Part shown: in pieces, positions 16,921 through 26,725 of the stretch
Numbering within the stretch: position 1 is the stretch's first letter
Layout of the letters: every line of letters starts with the position of its first letter
Assembly (NCBI GenBank): GCA_000403255.2
Contig: KE159582.1
Span: forward strand, 540,417-604,416
Source: Lachnospiraceae bacterium 3-1
Lineage (GTDB): Bacteria; Bacillota; Clostridia; Lachnospirales; Lachnospiraceae
Length of the DNA: 64,000 nt
Reading direction: 5' to 3'
Position numbers and translations under genes: made by a program
Notes under the pieces: model-generated
What the model was told of the DNA's origin: nothing
Seen by the model: only the letters and a program-made list of their open reading frames with translations
The model's database searches: none

Positions 16921-17160
16921 TTAGCAGCAGAATCCGCCGCCGAATCCGTTGCTGTTTCCGCCGCAGCAGAAGAGCAAAAGGATAATCCACAGACAACTGT
17001 TGTTGCCGCAGCCGCATCCTTCGTTGCCACCGAAGAATCCATTTCCACATCCACCGCCGCAGCAGCAAAGCAGGATAATTAACCAAATAATAGAAGAGCA
17101 CCCTCCGTTGTTATTTCCTTCGCATCCACATCCACAGTTTGTAGCAGCTAAATCACTCAT
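16921..17160 (-). CDS. Small Cys/Gly-rich protein with two hydrophobic repeats
   Basis: The 79-residue protein contains about 18 Cys and many Gly and Asn. It shows an internal duplication: a Gly/Cys/Asn-rich block followed by a hydrophobic stretch (SSIIWLIILLCCC, then SCLWIILLLFCC). ATG 17160 is preferred over TTG 17175 since GGAGG lies 8 bases before it. Similar proteins are sometimes labelled 'high-cysteine chorion-like' by automated annotation, which has no functional weight. A cross-linked spore-coat or cell-surface role is possible, given a sigma-K-like promoter match upstream, but this is inference. Confidence 0.65.
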   Translation of the reverse strand: MSDLAATNCGCGCEGNNNGGCSSIIWLIILLCCCGGGCGNGFFGGNEGCGCGNNSCLWIILLLFCCGGNSNGFGGGFCC

Positions 17161-17191
17161 GTTCAAATCCTCCAATATTTTGATTACAATG

Positions 17192-17218
17192 TATCATATG
17201 TAGGCAGCTTGTATGTGT
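17192..17218 (-). promoter_or_regulatory. Possible sporulation-type (sigma-K-like) promoter of the Cys-rich gene
   Basis: On the minus strand AC, 16 bases, then CATATGATA fits the AC-N16-CATANNNTA pattern of sigma-K. The overlapping TATGAT could instead serve sigma-A, although no good -35 box is seen. Confidence 0.3.
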
Positions 17219-17239
17219 TTCGCATTGTTTAAAAAAATT

Positions 17240-17268
17240 TTGTAAAATTCCTTATAGTCTGTTATAAT
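17240..17268 (+). promoter_or_regulatory. Promoter of the V-ATPase operon
   Basis: TTGTAA and a consensus TATAAT are separated by 17 bases; transcription would start near 17275, about 60 bases before the first gene. Confidence 0.7.
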
Positions 17269-17337
17269 CTAATGTGATGGAAAATTGACACTGGCAACAT
17301 AGACAACAGATGTTTTGCTTGTGAAGGGAGGAATGTT

Positions 17338-18381
17338 GTGGAAACTGTAGTTATCTTAGATCATGATAGTAAGAATATGGAAGGATATAAACGGATGCTA
17401 GAGGCTTCTCGGGAGCAGATAGACTGTAAGTTTTTCAGACGTCCAGAAGATTTTGTGGATTATCTGGAGAAATATCCAGTAGCAGTGGTAATTAGCGAAG
17501 TCGCAATACCTTATATGTCAGGCAAAGAGGTTTTTGATCTTGTGGAGATGATCTCTCCTTCTACCGTAAGAATTGCTATGACACAGGTGGAGAATATTCG
17601 TGAAACTCTGGGAGTTTTTAACAATGTTAGAATATTTAAAATGATTTTGAAACCATTTTATTTGCCAGAGGATCTTATTCAACCGATTCAGGAGGCTTTG
17701 GAATATTATCGGAGTGTCCAGGCAGAAGAGAAGAAACTGAAAAATATGCAACTTAAAATGGAGGAATTAAATCAGGAATTAGAAGGACTGAATCAGGAGC
17801 TGGATCAGAAAAAGCGAAGAAATGCAGGTATTTACAATGTTGCATTAGGAATTATCCGGGGAAATTTGAATTCTGGAATCAATGGGATAGATATTGAAGC
17901 TGACGCTCATTTTTCAGAGATATGTGAGGAATTGCTGCAGGAGTTTATGCATTGCTATATGGAAGAAAGCCATCCATTTCAATTTTATGCAGATAATTTA
18001 AAAAAGCGGTTTCATCACCCAAAGGATGGGCGTGTTCTACAGATAGTAAATAAAACAGGACAGGAGATTCCAATAGAGCTGATGCCAAGGCTTGCTTATG
18101 GAATGTTTTTAGAGATCTATTTGTGCCGATGGCTGTTGATGTCTTATCGTTGCATTTTATCGGTAGAAAAGGAAGGAGATCATTGTTTGCTGAAAACTAT
18201 TTGCCAGTACCCTGAGAAAGGGAGGATCTATAGAATTTCACAGGAAAGAGAGCGAAAACTTCTGGTAAGTATTATAAAAGAAACAGCCAGCACCCTGTCA
18301 AATCATATGGCAATGGGGAGAAAAAATCGGCAGTTTGTGGTAAAACTATATTTTAGAAAGGAAGAGGAGCAACGTGAATGA
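17338..18381 (+). CDS. Receiver-like protein with Glu at the phosphorylation site, head of V-ATPase operon
   Basis: Residues 1-115 follow a CheY-like receiver: acidic pair D8/D10, conserved T82 and K105 (ILKPF), and the VISEVAIPYMSG loop where the phosphorylated Asp is replaced by E54. This substitution usually gives a non-phosphorylatable, often constitutively active-like domain. A coiled coil (about 125-160) follows, then a roughly 190-residue helical region I cannot assign; it is not a DNA-binding or GGDEF/HD output I recognise. GTG 17338 follows GGGAGGAATGTT. The gene overlaps the next V-ATPase gene by 8 bases, so it is translated with the operon and may tune ATPase assembly or expression. 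Confidence 0.75.
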   Translation: METVVILDHDSKNMEGYKRMLEASREQIDCKFFRRPEDFVDYLEKYPVAVVISEVAIPYMSGKEVFDLVEMISPSTVRIAMTQVENIRETLGVFNNVRIFKMILKPFYLPEDLIQPIQEALEYYRSVQAEEKKLKNMQLKMEELNQELEGLNQELDQKKRRNAGIYNVALGIIRGNLNSGINGIDIEADAHFSEICEELLQEFMHCYMEESHPFQFYADNLKKRFHHPKDGRVLQIVNKTGQEIPIELMPRLAYGMFLEIYLCRWLLMSYRCILSVEKEGDHCLLKTICQYPEKGRIYRISQERERKLLVSIIKETASTLSNHMAMGRKNRQFVVKLYFRKEEEQRE

Positions 18382-18685
18382 GATAATTAAAGGTCTCTAT
18401 GAAATAGAAGAGCAGGCAGGGCAGATTCTAGAATCCGCTAAGATGCGCCGTCAAGAGTTATTGGAAGAGAAACGGAGGAAAATAGAAGATTCAGCTATTG
18501 AGATGGAAAAGGAATTAGAGGGCCGATTGACGATTTTGCGTTCCCAGTTAGAAGAGCAGACAGAAGGGGAAATTAACCGGATCAGAGAGGAAAATCAGAT
18601 GCAGATGACACAGATGTATCAAATATATGAGGAAAAGCTCAATCAGTTTGCCCAGGAAATTCTAGAGAAGATTACAGAGGTGTAA
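18374..18685 (+). CDS. V-type ATPase subunit G/H-like stalk protein
   Basis: A 103-residue, almost entirely helical, Glu/Gln/Arg-rich protein with the length and coiled-coil character of the peripheral-stalk G/H subunit that pairs with subunit E. GTG 18374 follows GAGGAG. It overlaps the upstream receiver-like gene by 8 bases and precedes subunit C by 5 bases. The assignment rests on composition, length and operon position more than on motifs. Confidence 0.75.
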   Translation: MNEIIKGLYEIEEQAGQILESAKMRRQELLEEKRRKIEDSAIEMEKELEGRLTILRSQLEEQTEGEINRIREENQMQMTQMYQIYEEKLNQFAQEILEKITEV

Positions 18686-18690
18686 GAACT

Positions 18691-19515
18691 ATGGCAGGAG
18701 AATTGCTGCAGTACAGCGGGCTGGTTACTAAGACAAAGGCCATGCATAGCCGGCTGCTAAAACGAGAGGATTTTGAACGAATTACTGAATTTCAAACTGT
18801 CTCAGAGACCATTGGATTCTTACGGGAACAGGAAAGCTACGGGAAGATTTATGGTGGCAGGGAAGAAATTAAGCATCGTGGTCAGGTGGAAGAGCTGATT
18901 CATAATTCTATTCTGGAGGATTATCGGAAATTGCACCAGTTTGGAAATAGGCAGCAGCGACAGGCATTGGAGCTATATTATGATCAGCTTCAATATGGAG
19001 ATTCTGTCCCAAAGATAGAAACATCTTATTTTGTGGAAGCTTGGAGACAAATTGGAAAGCTTTCCAGCCGCCAAATGCGTTACGTGCTTCGAGAAGTGTT
19101 TGGGACGCAGATTGATTGGCTGAATATTATGTGGATCTACCGGAGTAAGAAATTTTTTCATCAGAATCCAGAGGAAATTGCAAGAATGTTGATTCCGGTT
19201 CATTACAAATTAAAGAAAAAAGAGAGGCAAAAGCTTTTAGAAGCAGAGCAAATCGAAGAATTTTGCAGAATTTTGGCGGATACGGTATATTTCAAAGGAA
19301 AGGACTCGATAGTAAGGATGCAGGATGAGGTTTCTTACCATCAGGTAATGAGAAAAATGTACCAGAGAATTTGTCGGAAATATCCGGCTTCCATGGCGCC
19401 TGTATTTTGCTATTTTTATGAGAAGGAGCAGGAAATTGAGCATTTGACTACTGCGCTCGAAGGGATACGCTATCAGGTTTCAGCGCGGGGTATCCGCCAA
19501 TTAATTCTGCAATAA
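18691..19515 (+). CDS. ntpC: V-type ATPase subunit C (AC39/V0d family)
   Basis: This 274-residue soluble protein links the rotor axle to the membrane ring in prokaryotic V-type ATPases. The start (YSGLVTKTKAMHSRLL) and the repeated helical blocks fit the AC39 family, although the protein is shorter than the 330 or so residues common in the family. GAGGTG lies upstream of the ATG. It lies between subunit H and subunit I in the operon, an order different from the E. hirae ntp operon. There is no membrane segment, as expected. Confidence 0.85.
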   Translation: MAGELLQYSGLVTKTKAMHSRLLKREDFERITEFQTVSETIGFLREQESYGKIYGGREEIKHRGQVEELIHNSILEDYRKLHQFGNRQQRQALELYYDQLQYGDSVPKIETSYFVEAWRQIGKLSSRQMRYVLREVFGTQIDWLNIMWIYRSKKFFHQNPEEIARMLIPVHYKLKKKERQKLLEAEQIEEFCRILADTVYFKGKDSIVRMQDEVSYHQVMRKMYQRICRKYPASMAPVFCYFYEKEQEIEHLTTALEGIRYQVSARGIRQLILQ

Positions 19516-19539
19516 ATTTTAAGGAACGGAGGAGAGGAT

Positions 19540-21447
19540 TTGGTTGAGAAAATGAAGTTGTTGCATATTACCGGGCCAAGGAATGACATTGACCGGGTGG
19601 TGAAACAGTATTTTGAGCAATACGAGATTCACTTTGAAAATGCAATGACAAGTCTGAACAATTTAAAGAATGTACGTCCGTTTGTGGAGACAAATCTGTA
19701 CAAGGATGTGGCACAGAAAGGGGAAGAATTAAAACAATATCTTGAAGTTTCCAGAAGAACGGATCTGGAGGTAACTCCAGAGCAGGCCCAGGAAATTATT
19801 CTTGCAGTCCACAATCAATTGGAAGATGTGGTTGAGAAAAAAGATGAACTCAATGGAAAAATCCGGGAATTGAAGGAATGGATGGCTCAGACTACGCCTT
19901 TTATCGGTTTGGATTTTGAGCTTTGCAAGCTACGGGATTTTCATTTTATTGACTATCGGTTCGGCAAGATAGAGGTAGAGAATTATCATAAGCTGGAGGA
20001 GTATGTGTTCCATAATCCTTATACACTGTTTTATGAGTGTAACAATGACAGTGGATATGTATGGGGAGTGTATTTTGTTCCTCATACTCACTTGGAGGAA
20101 GTGGAAGCAGTCTATGCTTCTTTTGAATTTGAGGAAATTGAGGTGCCAGATAACTTTGAGGGGACTCCAAGACAGGCATTTGAAGGTTCCAAGAAGCTTT
20201 TGCAGGAATATGAAAGGGAGCTGGAACGCTTAAAGATGCAGGCATTGGAGCTGGTGAAGAACAGTGAACAAGAGGTGTTGGCTGCTTGTGAATGCTTGGA
20301 CAGTTATTGCAGTAACTTTGAGATTCGCAAATTTGCAGCATGTACCAGGTCAGAGAGTGGGGGCGAGGAGTACTATATTCTATATGGATGGATGTCAAAA
20401 AGGGATGCGGAAAAATTGCAACGGGAAATTGCAATGGATGAGAAAGTCAACTGTGTAGAAGAAGAGCCAGGAAATGATGTAAGGAGCAACCCCCCTACCA
20501 GATTGAAGAACCCAGTTCTGTTAAAGCCCTTTGAAATGTTTGTGGAAATGTACGGACTTCCGGCTTATCATGAATTAGACCCAACGTTGTTTATTGCGCT
20601 GACGTATACCTTTATGTTTGGCGTAATGTTTGGGGATGTGGGACAGGGAGCTTGTCTGATTTTGGGAGGAATACTCCTTTATAAAGTTAAGAATATGCGG
20701 CTTGCAGGAATCGTGGCTGTGGCAGGCGTCTGGTCTGTGCTATTTGGATTTTTGTATGGCAGTTGTTTTGGATTTGAAGAGCTTATCCCCGCCTTGTGGA
20801 TGAAGCCAATGGACAATATTATGTCAACGTTAATGTTAGCCATTGGATTTGGAGCAGGATTGATTTTGGTTGCAATGGTTTTAAATATGATTAATGCTGT
20901 CCGGGCCAAAGAATATGGAAGGCTTTTATTCAATCAGAGCGGACTTGCAGGACTGGCTTGCTATGGCTTTGTTGTAGTCTGTGCGTTGTTATTCCTTACT
21001 GGAAATGGCCTTCCCGCCACTATTTTGATGGGAGTTGCAATAGGAATTCCTTTGATTGCAATTTTACTAAAGGAGCCATTGAGTCATCTGATTGAGAAAA
21101 AGAAAGATATTTTTCCAGAAGGCAGTAAGGTAATGTTTTTTGTTGAGGCGTTGGTGGAAGGCTTTGACGTGGTATTAAGCTATGCCACAAACACCATTTC
21201 TTTTGTGCGTGTGGGGGCGTTTGCATTAAGTCACGCCGGCATGATGGGCGTGGTCATGACATTGGCTGGGTTGGAAAAAGGAAATCCCAACTGGTTGATT
21301 ATTGTACTTGGTAACATTTTAGTGGCATGCTTGGAGGGTCTGGTTGTTGGAATTCAGGTGCTTCGTTTAGAATATTACGAAATGTTCAGCCGTTTTTATA
21401 CAGGAAATGGAAAACCATTTGTTTCATTTAAAAAGAAGGATCAGTAG
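19540..21447 (+). CDS. ntpI: V-type ATPase subunit I
   Basis: This is the membrane stator subunit carrying the ion half-channels. The first 330 or so residues are soluble and coiled coil; the rest holds about seven to eight membrane helices, with the family-typical FGVMFGDVGQG segment and the SFVRVGAFALSHAGM helix carrying the essential Arg. The 635-residue length is normal. TTG 19540 is favoured by GGAGG 7 bases upstream; ATG 19552 is the alternative. It is followed 12 bases later by the ring subunit K, its functional partner. Confidence 0.93.
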   Translation: MVEKMKLLHITGPRNDIDRVVKQYFEQYEIHFENAMTSLNNLKNVRPFVETNLYKDVAQKGEELKQYLEVSRRTDLEVTPEQAQEIILAVHNQLEDVVEKKDELNGKIRELKEWMAQTTPFIGLDFELCKLRDFHFIDYRFGKIEVENYHKLEEYVFHNPYTLFYECNNDSGYVWGVYFVPHTHLEEVEAVYASFEFEEIEVPDNFEGTPRQAFEGSKKLLQEYERELERLKMQALELVKNSEQEVLAACECLDSYCSNFEIRKFAACTRSESGGEEYYILYGWMSKRDAEKLQREIAMDEKVNCVEEEPGNDVRSNPPTRLKNPVLLKPFEMFVEMYGLPAYHELDPTLFIALTYTFMFGVMFGDVGQGACLILGGILLYKVKNMRLAGIVAVAGVWSVLFGFLYGSCFGFEELIPALWMKPMDNIMSTLMLAIGFGAGLILVAMVLNMINAVRAKEYGRLLFNQSGLAGLACYGFVVVCALLFLTGNGLPATILMGVAIGIPLIAILLKEPLSHLIEKKKDIFPEGSKVMFFVEALVEGFDVVLSYATNTISFVRVGAFALSHAGMMGVVMTLAGLEKGNPNWLIIVLGNILVACLEGLVVGIQVLRLEYYEMFSRFYTGNGKPFVSFKKKDQ

Positions 21448-21459
21448 GAGGATAGAAAA

Positions 21460-21879
21460 ATGATAACAAAAATAATATTAATCGTGATTTTACTTTGCAG
21501 TATGATTATTCCAGTGGGTGGATTTTTGCTCAGCAAACGGAAAGAAGGCGGATTTAAGGCGGCATTGGCAAGCAATCTTTTTTTCTTCTTTGGCACAGTT
21601 TTGGTTGCAGATATTATGTTGTTTAGCGGAAATGTACAGGCAGCAGGAGAAGCGGCAGAGGCAGTATCCAATGTGGAAGGCTGGCGTTATATGGCAGCGG
21701 CGTTGTCCACAGGACTTTCCTGTATCGGTGCAGGTATTGCAGTGGCAAGTGCGGCAAGCGCAGCTTTAGGAGCCTTGAGTGAAGATTCCAGCATTATGGG
21801 TAAAGCATTGATTTTTGTGGCTTTGGCAGAATCCATTGCCCTTTATGGTCTGTTAATCTCCTTCTCTATTCTGGGATAA
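21460..21879 (+). CDS. ntpK: V-type ATPase subunit K (proteolipid ring)
   Basis: This 139-residue protein has four hydrophobic helices: about 4-24, 35-57, 77-104 and 113-138. The ion-carrying Glu is E124 in ALAESIALYGLL. S125 and Y129 match positions used for Na+ in F-type sodium rings, but the Gln expected 33 residues earlier is Ala (A91), so ion specificity (H+ or Na+) cannot be decided from sequence. Only the second hairpin carries a Glu, so each subunit would bind one ion. GGAGG precedes the ATG by 8 bases. Confidence 0.92.
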   Translation: MITKIILIVILLCSMIIPVGGFLLSKRKEGGFKAALASNLFFFFGTVLVADIMLFSGNVQAAGEAAEAVSNVEGWRYMAAALSTGLSCIGAGIAVASAASAALGALSEDSSIMGKALIFVALAESIALYGLLISFSILG

Positions 21880-21955
21880 TTTTCCATTTGAAGATATCGG
21901 AGAGAATCTTTTCGGAACAAAGGGAACATGGTGAGTGGGAATAAGGAGACAGGGT

Positions 21956-22264
21956 ATGAAAATGTATTTGATCAGTGACAACAAAGATACCTATACAGGC
22001 ATGCGTCTGGCTGGAGTAGAAGGCGTTGTGGTGCATGAACGAGAGGAATTAAAAGAAGCGCTGGATGCAGTGTTTCAAGATAAAGAAATAGGGATTGTAT
22101 TGCTGACAGAGAAGTTTGGCAAGGAATTTCCAGATTTGATTGATGATGTGAAATTAAATCGTCGGCTGCCTCTTTTGATTGAAATTCCAGACCGCCATGG
22201 AACCGGGCGGAAAGAGAATTTCATCACAGATTATGTCAGCGAAGCCATAGGGCTTAGACTTTAG
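21956..22264 (+). CDS. V-type ATPase subunit F
   Basis: A 102-residue protein with a CheY-like fold typical of subunit F, part of the central axle with subunit D. The family pattern is visible: MYLISDNKDTYTGMRLAGVEGVV near the start and GIVLLTEKF in the middle. ATG 21956 is used because AAGGAG lies 7 bases upstream. It sits between subunits K and E, as expected for a V-ATPase operon. Confidence 0.88.
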   Translation: MKMYLISDNKDTYTGMRLAGVEGVVVHEREELKEALDAVFQDKEIGIVLLTEKFGKEFPDLIDDVKLNRRLPLLIEIPDRHGTGRKENFITDYVSEAIGLRL

Positions 22265-22294
22265 GTGGATGGCGCCGAACAGGAGGGAGACGGA

Positions 22295-22855
22295 ATGCAG
22301 ATAAAAGAGAAGCTTGAAGTATTCCAAAAATTTACCATCAATGTGGCAAACAGCGAAAGTACGGCATTGGTGGAAGAATACCAGGAAGCCTGTGAGAAGG
22401 AGCTGGAGGAATTCCAGAGAAATAGGCAGACAGAAGCAGATTACAAATTCCAAATGGAAGAAATAAAGATTCGCAGGCAGTTAAAACGAAAGGTTTCCGA
22501 GGAAGTGATACGTCAAAAGAGACTTTTGGACAACTGTAAACGAGAGTGGAAAGCAAGGCTGATGGAACAGGTAAAGGTTCTATTGGCAGAATATCAGAAT
22601 ACAGAAGATTACCAGAATTATCTGATTGCTAAAATCAAAATGGCAAAGGAAGTGGCTGGGGAAGAAGAGGTAGTGATTTATATTAATCCTTCGGATGAAG
22701 AGAAAAAAGAAGGACTGGAAAGAGAAACGAATGTGACACTGACCGTCAGCAATGTAGATTTCGGAGGAGGAATTCGGGCAGTCATCCGTTCCAGAAATAT
22801 TTTAATTGATGAATCCTTTGTGACGAAATTAGAGCAGGAGGAGACTTATCTATGA
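22295..22855 (+). CDS. ntpE: V-type ATPase subunit E
   Basis: The 186-residue protein has a long N-terminal helix rich in Glu, Arg and Gln (residues 1-110) and a small C-terminal alpha/beta head with the family-typical VDFGGGIRAVIRSRNILIDES segment. It forms the peripheral stalk with the G/H subunit. ATG 22295 is chosen because GGAGG precedes it by 7 bases; an upstream GTG at 22265 has no good site. Its stop overlaps the ATG of subunit A by 4 bases (ATGA), showing translational coupling. Confidence 0.9.
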   Translation: MQIKEKLEVFQKFTINVANSESTALVEEYQEACEKELEEFQRNRQTEADYKFQMEEIKIRRQLKRKVSEEVIRQKRLLDNCKREWKARLMEQVKVLLAEYQNTEDYQNYLIAKIKMAKEVAGEEEVVIYINPSDEEKKEGLERETNVTLTVSNVDFGGGIRAVIRSRNILIDESFVTKLEQEETYL

Positions 22856-24618
22856 ATGTAACAGGTAAAATATACGGAATTAACGGGCCGATCATTACCA
22901 TTCAGGGAAATCTGGGATTTAAAATGTCGGAGATGGTCTATGTGGGGGAGCATCGTTTGGTTGGGGAGGTCATTGGACTGACGAAGGAACAGACAACCAT
23001 TCAGGTGTTTGAGGAAACCACAGGACTAAAACCTGGAGAGCTGGTGGAGGGAGCAGGAAGAGCCCTTTGCGTTACCCTGGCGCCAGGGATTATTACCAAT
23101 ATTTTTGATGGAATTGAACGTCCCTTGCAGCTCATCGGCCAGCAGTCAGGGGCTTATATACCAAGAGGCGTCAGTGTTGATTTGTTAGACCGGAAGAAAA
23201 AATGGGAAACTAAAATAACGGTTGCAAAGGGTGATATGTTGACGGGGGGAATGGTGATTGCAGAGGTGCCAGAAACACCTGCCATTTTACATAAGGTTAT
23301 GGTGCCGCCAGAGGTGGAGGGAATGGTGATAAAGGTGGTGGAGGATGGAAGCTATACCATCGAGGAACCATTGGTAACCATTCAAAGCCCAACAGGTGAA
23401 GAACGAGAATTAACCATGACCCAGCAATGGCCCATTCGTATTCCAAGGCCGATGCAAAAACGTTACCCAGCGGATCGGCTTCTCATCACAGGACAACGTA
23501 TTTTAGATACCTTGTTTCCAGTTGCAAAAGGCGGAACTGCTGCAATTCCAGGAGGATTTGGAACAGGAAAGACCATGACTCAGCATCAGCTTGCAAAGTG
23601 GTCAGATGCAGATATTATTATCTACATTGGCTGTGGAGAACGGGGAAATGAAATGACCAATGTGTTGGAGGAATTTTCTCATTTGGTAGATCCCAAAACA
23701 GGAAATTTGCTGATGGATCGCACTACCTTGATTGCAAATACCTCCAATATGCCAGTGGCAGCACGTGAGGCAAGTATATATACGGGACTTACTTTGGCGG
23801 AGTATTATAGGGATATGGGATATCATGTGGCGATTATGGCAGATTCTACCTCCCGGTGGGCAGAAGCCTTGCGGGAGCTTTCTGGGCGTTTGGAAGAAAT
23901 GCCAGCGGAAGAGGGATTCCCAGCTTATCTGGCAAGCCGGCTCTCAGCTTTTTATGAGCGTGCTGGATATGTAGAAAATCTTAACGGCACAGATGGAAGT
24001 GTAACCATTATTGGGGCGGTTTCTCCCCAAGGAGGAGATTTCTCTGAGCCAGTGACCCAGAATACAAAGCGGTTTGTCCGTTGTTTTCTGGCGTTGGACA
24101 AATCTTTGGCTTATGCAAGGCATTATCCGGCGATTAATTGGCTTACCAGTTATACGGAGTATCTTGGTGACCTGGAGGGCTGGTATATTGCCAATGTAGG
24201 GGCAGAATTTATTCCCTGCCGAAATGAGATGTTAAATATTTTGACCACAGAGAACCGGTTAAATGAGATTGTTAAATTAATCGGAAGTGATGTGCTGCCA
24301 GATGATCAGAAGCTAATTCTTGAAATCGCAAGAGTGATCCGGTTAGGATTTTTGCAGCAGAATGCTTTTCATGCAGAGGATACCTTTGTTCCCTTGGAAA
24401 AGCAGCTTGAAATGATGAAAATCATTCTGTATCTCTATGACAAATGCAAAGAGCTAATTGAAATGGGAATGCCTATGGCATTGTTACGGGAGAATCGCAT
24501 TTTTGAGAAAATTATTGCGGTCAAGTACGATGTGGCAAATAAGGATCTGTATAAATTTGGTGAGTATCGACAGATGATTGACGAGTTTTATCATGGTCTG
24601 ATCCAAACCAATGCATAG
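22852..24618 (+). CDS. ntpA: V-type ATPase catalytic subunit A
   Basis: This is the nucleotide-hydrolysing subunit. The P-loop is GGFGTGKT in [18 protein letters not shown], with downstream [10 protein letters not shown] and [13 protein letters not shown] motifs, and the bulge ('non-homologous') region after about residue 120 that separates subunit A from F-type beta. At 588 residues it is full length. It overlaps subunit E by 4 bases and precedes subunit B by 10 bases. No insertion or intein is seen. Confidence 0.97.
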   Translation: MNVTGKIYGINGPIITIQGNLGFKMSEMVYVGEHRLVGEVIGLTKEQTTIQVFEETTGLKPGELVEGAGRALCVTLAPGIITNIFDGIERPLQLIGQQSGAYIPRGVSVDLLDRKKKWETKITVAKGDMLTGGMVIAEVPETPAILHKVMVPPEVEGMVIKVVEDGSYTIEEPLVTIQSPTGEERELTMTQQWPIRIPRPMQKRYPADRLLITGQRILDTLFPVAKGGTAAIPGGFGTGKTMTQHQLAKWSDADIIIYIGCGERGNEMTNVLEEFSHLVDPKTGNLLMDRTTLIANTSNMPVAAREASIYTGLTLAEYYRDMGYHVAIMADSTSRWAEALRELSGRLEEMPAEEGFPAYLASRLSAFYERAGYVENLNGTDGSVTIIGAVSPQGGDFSEPVTQNTKRFVRCFLALDKSLAYARHYPAINWLTSYTEYLGDLEGWYIANVGAEFIPCRNEMLNILTTENRLNEIVKLIGSDVLPDDQKLILEIARVIRLGFLQQNAFHAEDTFVPLEKQLEMMKIILYLYDKCKELIEMGMPMALLRENRIFEKIIAVKYDVANKDLYKFGEYRQMIDEFYHGLIQTNA

Positions 24619-24628
24619 GAGGGTGGAT

Positions 24629-25996
24629 ATGTCAATTGAGTATTTAGGGTTAAGTGAAATCAATGGCCCTCTGATTGCATTGGAGGGGGTGCAGAATGCT
24701 TTCTATGAAGAGATGGTAGAATTTGTGGTAGAAGGCAAACGGCGCAAAAAGGGAAGAATTGTTGCACTGACTGAAGATAAGGCAGTGATTCAGGTATTTG
24801 ACAATACAGATGAAATGTCATTGAAAAATACCCATACCAGATTGAGCGGTCATCCCATGGAAATTGGGCTTTCTTTGGATATTTTGGGCCGGACCTTTAA
24901 TGGGCTTGGAGAGCCGATTGATGGCTTTGGAAAAATCAATCCAGAGGTGATTTTGGATGTGAATGGCCTGCCTTTGAATCCTTGTGTCAGGGAATATCCC
25001 AGGAATTATATTCAGACAGGGATTTCAGCCATTGACTGTCTGACTACTTTGATTCGTGGGCAGAAGCTGCCGATTTTTTCCGGCAACGGCCTTCCCCATG
25101 ATCAGCTTGCAGCTCAGATTGTAGAGCAGGCGTCTCTGGGGGAAGGGTCAGAGGAAGAATTTGGAATTGTGTTTGCAGCTATGGGTGTGAAATATGACGT
25201 AGCCGATTTTTTCCGCCGGAAATTTGAAGATAGCGGTGTAAGCTCTCATGTAACCATGTTTTTGAACCTTTCCAATGATCCGGTGGCAGAGCGTTTGATT
25301 ACCCCTAAGGTGGCTCTGACTGCTGCAGAGTATCTTGCCTTTGAAAAAGGGATGCATATTTTGGTTATTTTAACGGATATGACTTCTTATGCAGAGGCAA
25401 TGCGTGAGGTGTCTGCTTCCAAAGGTGAGATTCCCAGTCGAAAAGGGTATCCTGGTTATCTCTACAGTGAATTGGCTACCTTGTATGAACGTGCTGGAAT
25501 TGTTCAGGGAAGAAAGGGAAGCGTAACCCAGATTCCCATACTTACCATGCCAAATGATGATATCACTCATCCCATTCCAGATTTGACGGGGTATATTACA
25601 GAAGGGCAGATTGTATTGGAACGTTCTCTTCATCAGAAAAATGTGTATCCGCCCATTAATGTACTGCCTTCTCTGTCTCGTTTGATGAAGGACGGTATTG
25701 GAGCGGAATATACCAGGGAGGATCATCAGGATGTGGCAAATCAGCTTTTCTCTTCCTATGCCCGTGTCGGGGAGGCCAGGGATTTGGCCAGTGTCATCGG
25801 AGAGGATGAGCTTTCAGAAACGGACAAAAAGTATCTCCAATTTGGGGTACAGTTTGAGCAGGAATTTGTGGCTCAGGGAGACAGTGAAAACCGTACGATA
25901 GAACAAACCCTTGATCTTGGATGGAAGCTTTTGCATATCCTGCCCAAAGAAGAATTAGACCGAATTGATACAAAAATATTAGAAAAACATTGGTGA
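24629..25996 (+). CDS. ntpB: V-type ATPase subunit B
   Basis: This 455-residue protein is the non-catalytic partner of subunit A in the hexameric head. As expected it lacks a P-loop and has [15 protein letters not shown] in that place, plus the [19 protein letters not shown] segment. The ATG at 24629 follows AGGAGGGTGGAT; the ATG at 24611 lies inside subunit A and lacks a site. It is 10 bases after subunit A and 10 before subunit D. Confidence 0.96.
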   Translation: MSIEYLGLSEINGPLIALEGVQNAFYEEMVEFVVEGKRRKKGRIVALTEDKAVIQVFDNTDEMSLKNTHTRLSGHPMEIGLSLDILGRTFNGLGEPIDGFGKINPEVILDVNGLPLNPCVREYPRNYIQTGISAIDCLTTLIRGQKLPIFSGNGLPHDQLAAQIVEQASLGEGSEEEFGIVFAAMGVKYDVADFFRRKFEDSGVSSHVTMFLNLSNDPVAERLITPKVALTAAEYLAFEKGMHILVILTDMTSYAEAMREVSASKGEIPSRKGYPGYLYSELATLYERAGIVQGRKGSVTQIPILTMPNDDITHPIPDLTGYITEGQIVLERSLHQKNVYPPINVLPSLSRLMKDGIGAEYTREDHQDVANQLFSSYARVGEARDLASVIGEDELSETDKKYLQFGVQFEQEFVAQGDSENRTIEQTLDLGWKLLHILPKEELDRIDTKILEKHW

Positions 25997-26006
25997 GGTG
26001 ACTTGA

Positions 26007-26627
26007 ATGGATCCAAATGCATTTCCAACCAAAGGTAATTTGATGCTTGCAAAGAATTCTCTGGCCTTGTCGAGGCAGGGATATGAGCTGATGGATAAGA
26101 AGCGGAATATTTTGATTCGTGAGCTGATGGATCTGATTGAGCAGGCAACGGACATTCAGCGGGAAATTGACGTGACCTTTACCAGTGCATATCAGGCATT
26201 ACAAAAAGCGAACATTCAGATGGGGATTCATGAGGTGGAAGTATTGAGCTTGACGGTGCCAGTGGAAAATTCCATTTCCATTAAGCGCAGAAGTGTAATG
26301 GGCACAGAGATTCCAAAAGTAGAATATGAAAAACAGGAATTGAAGCCTGCTTACCCTTTTTATGGAACAAAAATGTCTTTAGACGAAGCTTGTGAGAAGT
26401 TTCAGAAAGTGAAGGAGCTGACCATACGCTTAGCCCAGATTGAGACTTCTGCGTATCGCCTTGCTTATAATATTAAGAAGACCCAGAAACGTGCCAATGC
26501 GCTGCAGAATATTACCATTCCAAAATATGAGTCCCTTACAAAAAGTATCCAGAACGCCTTGGAAGAAAAAGAGCGGGAAGAGTTTACCAGACTGAAAGTT
26601 ATTAAGCGGATGAAGAGTCATAGATAG
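26007..26627 (+). CDS. ntpD: V-type ATPase subunit D
   Basis: The 206-residue protein is the central rotor axle. Long N- and C-terminal helices flank a short middle region, and the FPTKGNLMLAKNSLALSRQG start and IKKTQKRANALQNITIP near the C-terminus are highly typical of the family. GAGGTGA precedes the ATG. It is the last gene of the ATPase operon; the next gene (MoxR) begins 98 bases later with no obvious terminator in between. Confidence 0.95.
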   Translation: MDPNAFPTKGNLMLAKNSLALSRQGYELMDKKRNILIRELMDLIEQATDIQREIDVTFTSAYQALQKANIQMGIHEVEVLSLTVPVENSISIKRRSVMGTEIPKVEYEKQELKPAYPFYGTKMSLDEACEKFQKVKELTIRLAQIETSAYRLAYNIKKTQKRANALQNITIPKYESLTKSIQNALEEKEREEFTRLKVIKRMKSHR

Positions 26628-26725
26628 ACAGCCAATACAGGGACACAGAAAGAATCGGTGGGTGGCATGACAGGGACAGTTTCCAAACTGTTGCAGAGAA
26701 AAGATGGAAAAGGAGTGGCAGAGAA

